DNA of 64,000 nucleotides from Flavobacteriales bacterium UBA6051 (GTDB lineage: Bacteria > Bacteroidota > Bacteroidia > Flavobacteriales_D > Crocinitomicaceae), in NCBI GenBank assembly GCA_002427735.1, contig DIYP01000016.1, positions 186,001 through 250,000 on the forward strand, read 5' to 3'. Positions 60,432 to 64,000 of this stretch are shown one piece after another. The notes beneath the pieces are model-generated. The model searched no databases. It had not been told where the DNA came from and saw nothing but the letters and a program-made list of their open reading frames with translations. A program made the translations under genes and the position numbers. Numbering within the stretch: the first letter of the stretch is position 1; each line of letters starts with the position of its first letter.

Positions 60432-61769
60432 TCATTGTTTAACTATTTTGTAAAGATCTCTTCTTCCATTTGTAAGTTCAACACGAATAAAATAAACACC
60501 TGATTCACCTTCTATTGAAATCTCACTGGACGAACTATTCACTTCATCAAAGTGTGAAACTGTTGTACCATCCAAATTTAATACTTGCACTTTGCGCATC
60601 ATTTCAGCCGACTCAATTACAACTACTCCAGCTGTTGGATTCGGATAAACGTCTATTCTTAATGCACCAAGGTCATCCAGATCTAACCATTCGACTATGA
60701 AACAGGTAGTCGTATCGACGCATCCGTTTTCCTCTATTTCTACAGCGTAATTACCATTAACTGCGGGTGTAAACGACTGGTTAGTTGCCCCGGCCACCGC
60801 AGCAAATCCTGCATCACAATCCAACCACTGATAAGCTGCACCAGAAGCATTAGCTGTTAAAACAGGTGGATTGGATGTCACTGAAACATCAACGGAATTG
60901 ATTGTCAAGTTAAGCGTTACGATTGAATCGCATCCGCCAGAACTCATTAAGGTGAACTGCGGAGTGCTCGTACTATTCGTGTAAGTATTTCCATCAATCC
61001 AGGTGAAAGAATCACAGACAACCTGTACGTCTGTACCGAATACTTCCGTAATAATTGTGAGGTTAATCGTCATAATGCTGTCACATCCAGCAGCATTCGG
61101 AATGGTATCTACATACATACCTGAACTCGTCCAGGTGTAGTTTCCACTCGGTGAGGTGTAACTATTACAGGCCGTTTCAGAAACAAAGGAATTACTCGTT
61201 AACAGACCAGTTACAGCTGTGTGTTTCCCCAAAGAGTCGTCCATATCTATTGGATACGTATCCCATTGTGTAGATCCCAAAGCCCAATTGGTTGTCCCAA
61301 AGGTTACTCCAATTTGACGCACCAGGGTCGTGTTATTTGTGGCACCTGATCCTACAGGCCAACCAGCACCCGGGTCCACCCCTATTTGTCCAATAACGTC
61401 CAATGTATCTCCAGAACTAATTTTCTTCAACCAAATGGCGTCGTCACCGTTGTAAAAACAGATGCTATGTGTCGTATCTGCCTCACCTAATATAGTGGCA
61501 TTCGCTGCCGGGTTAGCTGCTACAAATACCTCCTGATATCCAAGCAACCCAGAAGGGAACAAAGAATCAGAAGGAGTAACAGCACCATTGTTGGCTCTAT
61601 AAATGACATAATCGGACAAATCTACTGTCAATCCTGTAGGGTTATAAATTTCGAGTGCCCTATTACTGGAAGAACCCTCAATGCACTCAGAGAAAAAAAG
61701 GTTTGCACATTGCGCATTACCCTGCAGAATAAAGAATAAACTGGCAGCAACGACTAAGATCAATTTCAT
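60432..61769 (-). CDS. T9SS-secreted protein with lamin-tail-like domain
   Basis: A signal peptide (LQGNAQ, about residue 19) precedes a lamin-tail domain: FFSECIEGSSSNRALEIYNPTGLTVDLSDY, then FVAANPAANATIL and DVIGQIGVDPGAGWP. Two or three Ig-like modules of about 60-70 residues follow, with repeated YTWTSSG/ CDSIMTINLTI patterns. The C-terminus with VYPNPTAGVVVIESA, VQVLNLDGTT and LYKIVKQ is a type A T9SS signal. Lamin-tail modules occur in secreted nucleases and surface proteins and may bind DNA or other polymers; no catalytic domain is seen here. Confidence 0.87.
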   Translation of the reverse strand: MKLILVVAASLFFILQGNAQCANLFFSECIEGSSSNRALEIYNPTGLTVDLSDYVIYRANNGAVTPSDSLFPSGLLGYQEVFVAANPAANATILGEADTTHSICFYNGDDAIWLKKISSGDTLDVIGQIGVDPGAGWPVGSGATNNTTLVRQIGVTFGTTNWALGSTQWDTYPIDMDDSLGKHTAVTGLLTSNSFVSETACNSYTSPSGNYTWTSSGMYVDTIPNAAGCDSIMTINLTIITEVFGTDVQVVCDSFTWIDGNTYTNSTSTPQFTLMSSGGCDSIVTLNLTINSVDVSVTSNPPVLTANASGAAYQWLDCDAGFAAVAGATNQSFTPAVNGNYAVEIEENGCVDTTTCFIVEWLDLDDLGALRIDVYPNPTAGVVVIESAEMMRKVQVLNLDGTTVSHFDEVNSSSSEISIEGESGVYFIRVELTNGRRDLYKIVKQ

Positions 61770-61914
61770 AGGAAAGGTTTCTACAAATTTATTGAAATAA
61801 TCCCTGAGTTAGTTTGTGCGGTTATTTCGACCGATTGGATGATTTGTATTACTCTATTTACAAAGCACAAACCAACACTCGGAATATTACTTTAGCTAAT
61901 AAGTATGTAGATTT

Positions 61915-63696
61915 CTATTTCACCTTAACCTGTGTTATATCTAGTGAAAATCGATAATTCGTCCTCAGATAATAATCACACTCAATGAGCGACAGCTTAG
62001 CGAGGTTTGATCTTGATCGCTGAATCTGTTGGTCTCGATTGTTTCTGTTTGTTGTGCCATAAACTAGGTTAAAAGTAATCTCTATATTGGGCTTTAATAT
62101 TCTTTGAAAATCTGTCCAGCTCACTTTAAAGCCACTTCCAGTCTTATAATTCTTCTTTTTCACAAGGTTAAAGTAATTCTTTAGACGTGCCCTATCATTG
62201 TTTTCTCTCACCTCAGCAATAAAACGTGCACCGTTCATAATTTGATTATAGACGACACGAATGCTTTGTCCCCAACCGTTTTTAACGTGGTAAAAAACAA
62301 TCTTGTTCTTTTCAATTTTAAAGAAATCACAGATTTCAATTCCGTCCATGAGAGCTGTATCACATACAATATAGTCGGGACCTCTGAAACCAAGGTTATA
62401 CTGGTGCTCATTGTCGCGTTTCCCACTCTTCTTAATAGCTGTATAATTCCATGCAGGAAGATTTGTTTGCGGACCAATAGACGCGAGCAAATCTTGAATT
62501 GATTGGTTGATTTCACGAATAAAAGCGTTTTCATATATGTACCAATCTCCATCAAATCGAAAGTACTTTTTTGCGCCCTTAACTACTTCTCCGGTCAACC
62601 ATTCTCGTAAACTCGTTCTGAATCTCTTATGTCTATTCCCCGGGAGAATCAGTGCACATTCAATATCGTCAATGGCATCCTTAAAATCATTCAACGACCG
62701 AGGATTTAAACCAAAAGCGTCAAAGATTGATCGGAATATGATACGTTCACTGGTAGGCACTTCTTCCTCCTGACCGTTGTAAATAAAAATGATAGAATCC
62801 GCTTCAAGAAAATCGAAAATCTTTGGATGGTACAACTCATCATCCAATTTCTGCACATCAAAAATATGATGTGCCGTCTCAGATAGCTTTTGAGTAAGAA
62901 CATCCTTTAATGGCTGACCGCCCGAACTTTGTTTGAGTTCCTTTGCTGAAAGTTTTCTGAACTTATTGATCGGTGTCTTTTTGGGTTGTTTTAATAGTTT
63001 ATCCACCAAACTTACGCGCTCGACAAGGTCTTTAATTTCAATTTGCTTATTAATTTTCAATGTGGTTGCCCCACCAATGATTAGCCCGGTTCGCGTCGTT
63101 GAAATCTTTAGAGCGCTAGACAACTGCGCTTTATCCACAACAGCCTCCACGCCAACAAAGTACTTCCCAAATTTTCGTTCCTGGGAAAATTTATGATTTG
63201 GTTTAAAAAATCGATTGGCAGCCAGTACAGTTCCAATCACACCTCTTTCATTAATACTTCTGATATCCGTTTGGGTAGATGTCACTAATCGTTCCAGCAC
63301 CTGGATTCCAAAATCTGTTTCAACAATCTTATCGATGACGAACCTGCCTGCTCCTCTGGTAACAACGTAAATTGAACTTGGCGTATAAACAAAGAGTAAA
63401 AAAGATGGATACTTACGCTGGAGTCTATCAATTTTATTGACTTCTTCAGGCGCTACAATCGACTTGACAAAATCAATCCATTCCGGAGGTCTGTCTTCAT
63501 TTCGATTTATGTACAGTTCAACTTCAATGTCCTTCTCCGCATGAATCCCTGTTCTCAACTTAATAATCTCATAAGTGTGGTTATCGGGATTGCTGTTGTG
63601 ATTGTCAATTAACGTTTCGACATATTTGGACGCATCCAATTTGTCTCTTTCGACATTCAACTTGTAGATATCGGCTTGTATTGTAGATGGCAGCAT
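61915..63696 (-). CDS. DUF6119/TIGR04141-like sporadically distributed protein
   Basis: The 593-residue protein resembles the TIGR04141 'sporadically distributed' family: N-terminal beta-rich part with TYEIIKLRTGI and SSIYVVTRGAG, a middle part with DFLEADSIIFIYNG, and a C-terminal DYIVCDTALMDGIEICDFFKIEKNKIVFYHVKNGWGQS with E-D-x-H-V-K residues that resemble a PD-(D/E)xK-type nuclease core. It has no signal peptide. Members occur scattered in genomes and are frequently found in defence islands. Here the neighbours are ordinary genes. Function is unknown; a phage-defence role is only a hypothesis. Confidence 0.7.
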   Translation of the reverse strand: MLPSTIQADIYKLNVERDKLDASKYVETLIDNHNSNPDNHTYEIIKLRTGIHAEKDIEVELYINRNEDRPPEWIDFVKSIVAPEEVNKIDRLQRKYPSFLLFVYTPSSIYVVTRGAGRFVIDKIVETDFGIQVLERLVTSTQTDIRSINERGVIGTVLAANRFFKPNHKFSQERKFGKYFVGVEAVVDKAQLSSALKISTTRTGLIIGGATTLKINKQIEIKDLVERVSLVDKLLKQPKKTPINKFRKLSAKELKQSSGGQPLKDVLTQKLSETAHHIFDVQKLDDELYHPKIFDFLEADSIIFIYNGQEEEVPTSERIIFRSIFDAFGLNPRSLNDFKDAIDDIECALILPGNRHKRFRTSLREWLTGEVVKGAKKYFRFDGDWYIYENAFIREINQSIQDLLASIGPQTNLPAWNYTAIKKSGKRDNEHQYNLGFRGPDYIVCDTALMDGIEICDFFKIEKNKIVFYHVKNGWGQSIRVVYNQIMNGARFIAEVRENNDRARLKNYFNLVKKKNYKTGSGFKVSWTDFQRILKPNIEITFNLVYGTTNRNNRDQQIQRSRSNLAKLSLIECDYYLRTNYRFSLDITQVKVK

Positions 63697-63779
63697 AGCA
63701 GTCTGTTAGGGTAGTTCCAGGATACATGATGAAAGTAATTATTATCATTACAAAAATCAACACGTACAAATACCCAAAA

Positions 63780-64000
63780 TCAACCTAATACCGTCAACAC
63801 TAATTTTCGGCTTCCTCCGCGGTTTCTGAACTCACACAAATAAATGCCTTGCCACGTGCCGAGGTTTAATCTTCCATTAGTGATAGGGACAAAAACGGAT
63901 GCTCCTACCATTGATGACTTAATGTGCGCTGGCATGTCATCTGGTCCTTCATACGTATGTTGATAGAAAGGCTCATTTTCTTTCACTATATGGTTAAACG
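63780..64000 (-). CDS. YjbQ-family (UPF0047) secondary thiamine-phosphate synthase-like, 5' end beyond the window
   Basis: The visible frame runs from the right edge of the window to a stop at 63780, giving at least 73 residues. It contains EGPDDMPAHIKSSMVGAS, PITNGRLNLGTWQGIYLCE and RNRGGSRKLVLTV, the C-terminal signatures of YjbQ. The start lies beyond base 64000, because the frame continues through GTG 63986 (FNHIVKENEP) to the edge. These small proteins are widespread and have weak thiamine-phosphate-synthase-like activity; the true role is unsettled. Confidence 0.9.
   Translation of the reverse strand, partial: FNHIVKENEPFYQHTYEGPDDMPAHIKSSMVGASVFVPITNGRLNLGTWQGIYLCEFRNRGGSRKLVLTVLG

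Noticed and set aside
1..64000. CRISPR arrays, tRNA or rRNA genes, insertion sequences
   Set aside because: No repeat-spacer pattern, no cloverleaf or rRNA-like stretch and no transposase motif was recognised in either strand.

Overview
The window looks like a chromosomal segment of a Bacteroidota bacterium, most likely an aerobic member of Flavobacteriales (Crocinitomicaceae/Cryomorphaceae-like; this rank is an inference). The evidence is five secreted proteins with type IX secretion (T9SS) C-terminal signals, many short lipoproteins with Cys-Lys-Lys-Glu-like lipoboxes, a SusC-like/TonB-dependent receptor of the outer-membrane beta-barrel family, DUF4270, the long PurF form, TAnnTTTG promoter elements, and an almost complete lack of Shine-Dalgarno sequences. 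No rRNA, tRNA, CRISPR array, prophage or insertion sequence was recognised.

Layout. 1-6062: the end of a T9SS cargo protein, a 3-hydroxyanthranilate dioxygenase, and a 1294-residue T9SS adhesin-like protein. 6344-10660: purF, an orphan histidine kinase and gpmI in tandem. 10667-15263 (minus strand): panC-panD-flippase-rfaE2-lipoprotein-SUMF1-like, a tightly packed cluster. 15361-19367: a truncated glycogen-synthase-like protein, a DUF4270 lipoprotein and glmS. 19451-25790: mixed single genes, including a Cys-less alkyltransferase-like protein, an epimerase and a YyaL-type thioredoxin-domain protein. 26012-31102: two SGNH proteins plus an MBOAT acyltransferase and a small membrane protein, a probable surface-polymer O-acylation operon. 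31177-35851: a T9SS protein, a DJ-1-like lipoprotein, dinB and small membrane proteins. 36049-37583: a BlaI/M56-TonB regulatory pair with three phased operators. 37685-40378: YjdI, CtlX and a RimK/RimB pair with a 47-residue membrane protein. 40573-46622: a subtilase, small envelope proteins and a serine hydrolase. 46768-51311: SDR, two alpha/beta hydrolases, an FKBP and a rhomboid protease. 51423-52513: phhA and a pterin dehydratase behind a leader-peptide attenuator. 52585-59286: TonB-domain and SH3 proteins, a TonB-dependent receptor and a heme-binding protein. 59631-64000: an unknown helical protein with a rare perfect Shine-Dalgarno, a lamin-tail T9SS protein, a DUF6119-like candidate defence protein and the end of a YjbQ protein.

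The most striking find is at 52395-52513, upstream of phenylalanine 4-monooxygenase: a 20-codon leader ORF with three consecutive Tyr codons, overlapping mutually exclusive stems, and a 12-bp Rho-independent terminator 11 bases before phhA. This is the complete layout of a ribosome-mediated tyrosine attenuator. The second is at 35966-36032: three AACTA-N6-TAGTT palindromes repeated exactly every 20 bases across the promoter of a BlaI-like repressor gene.
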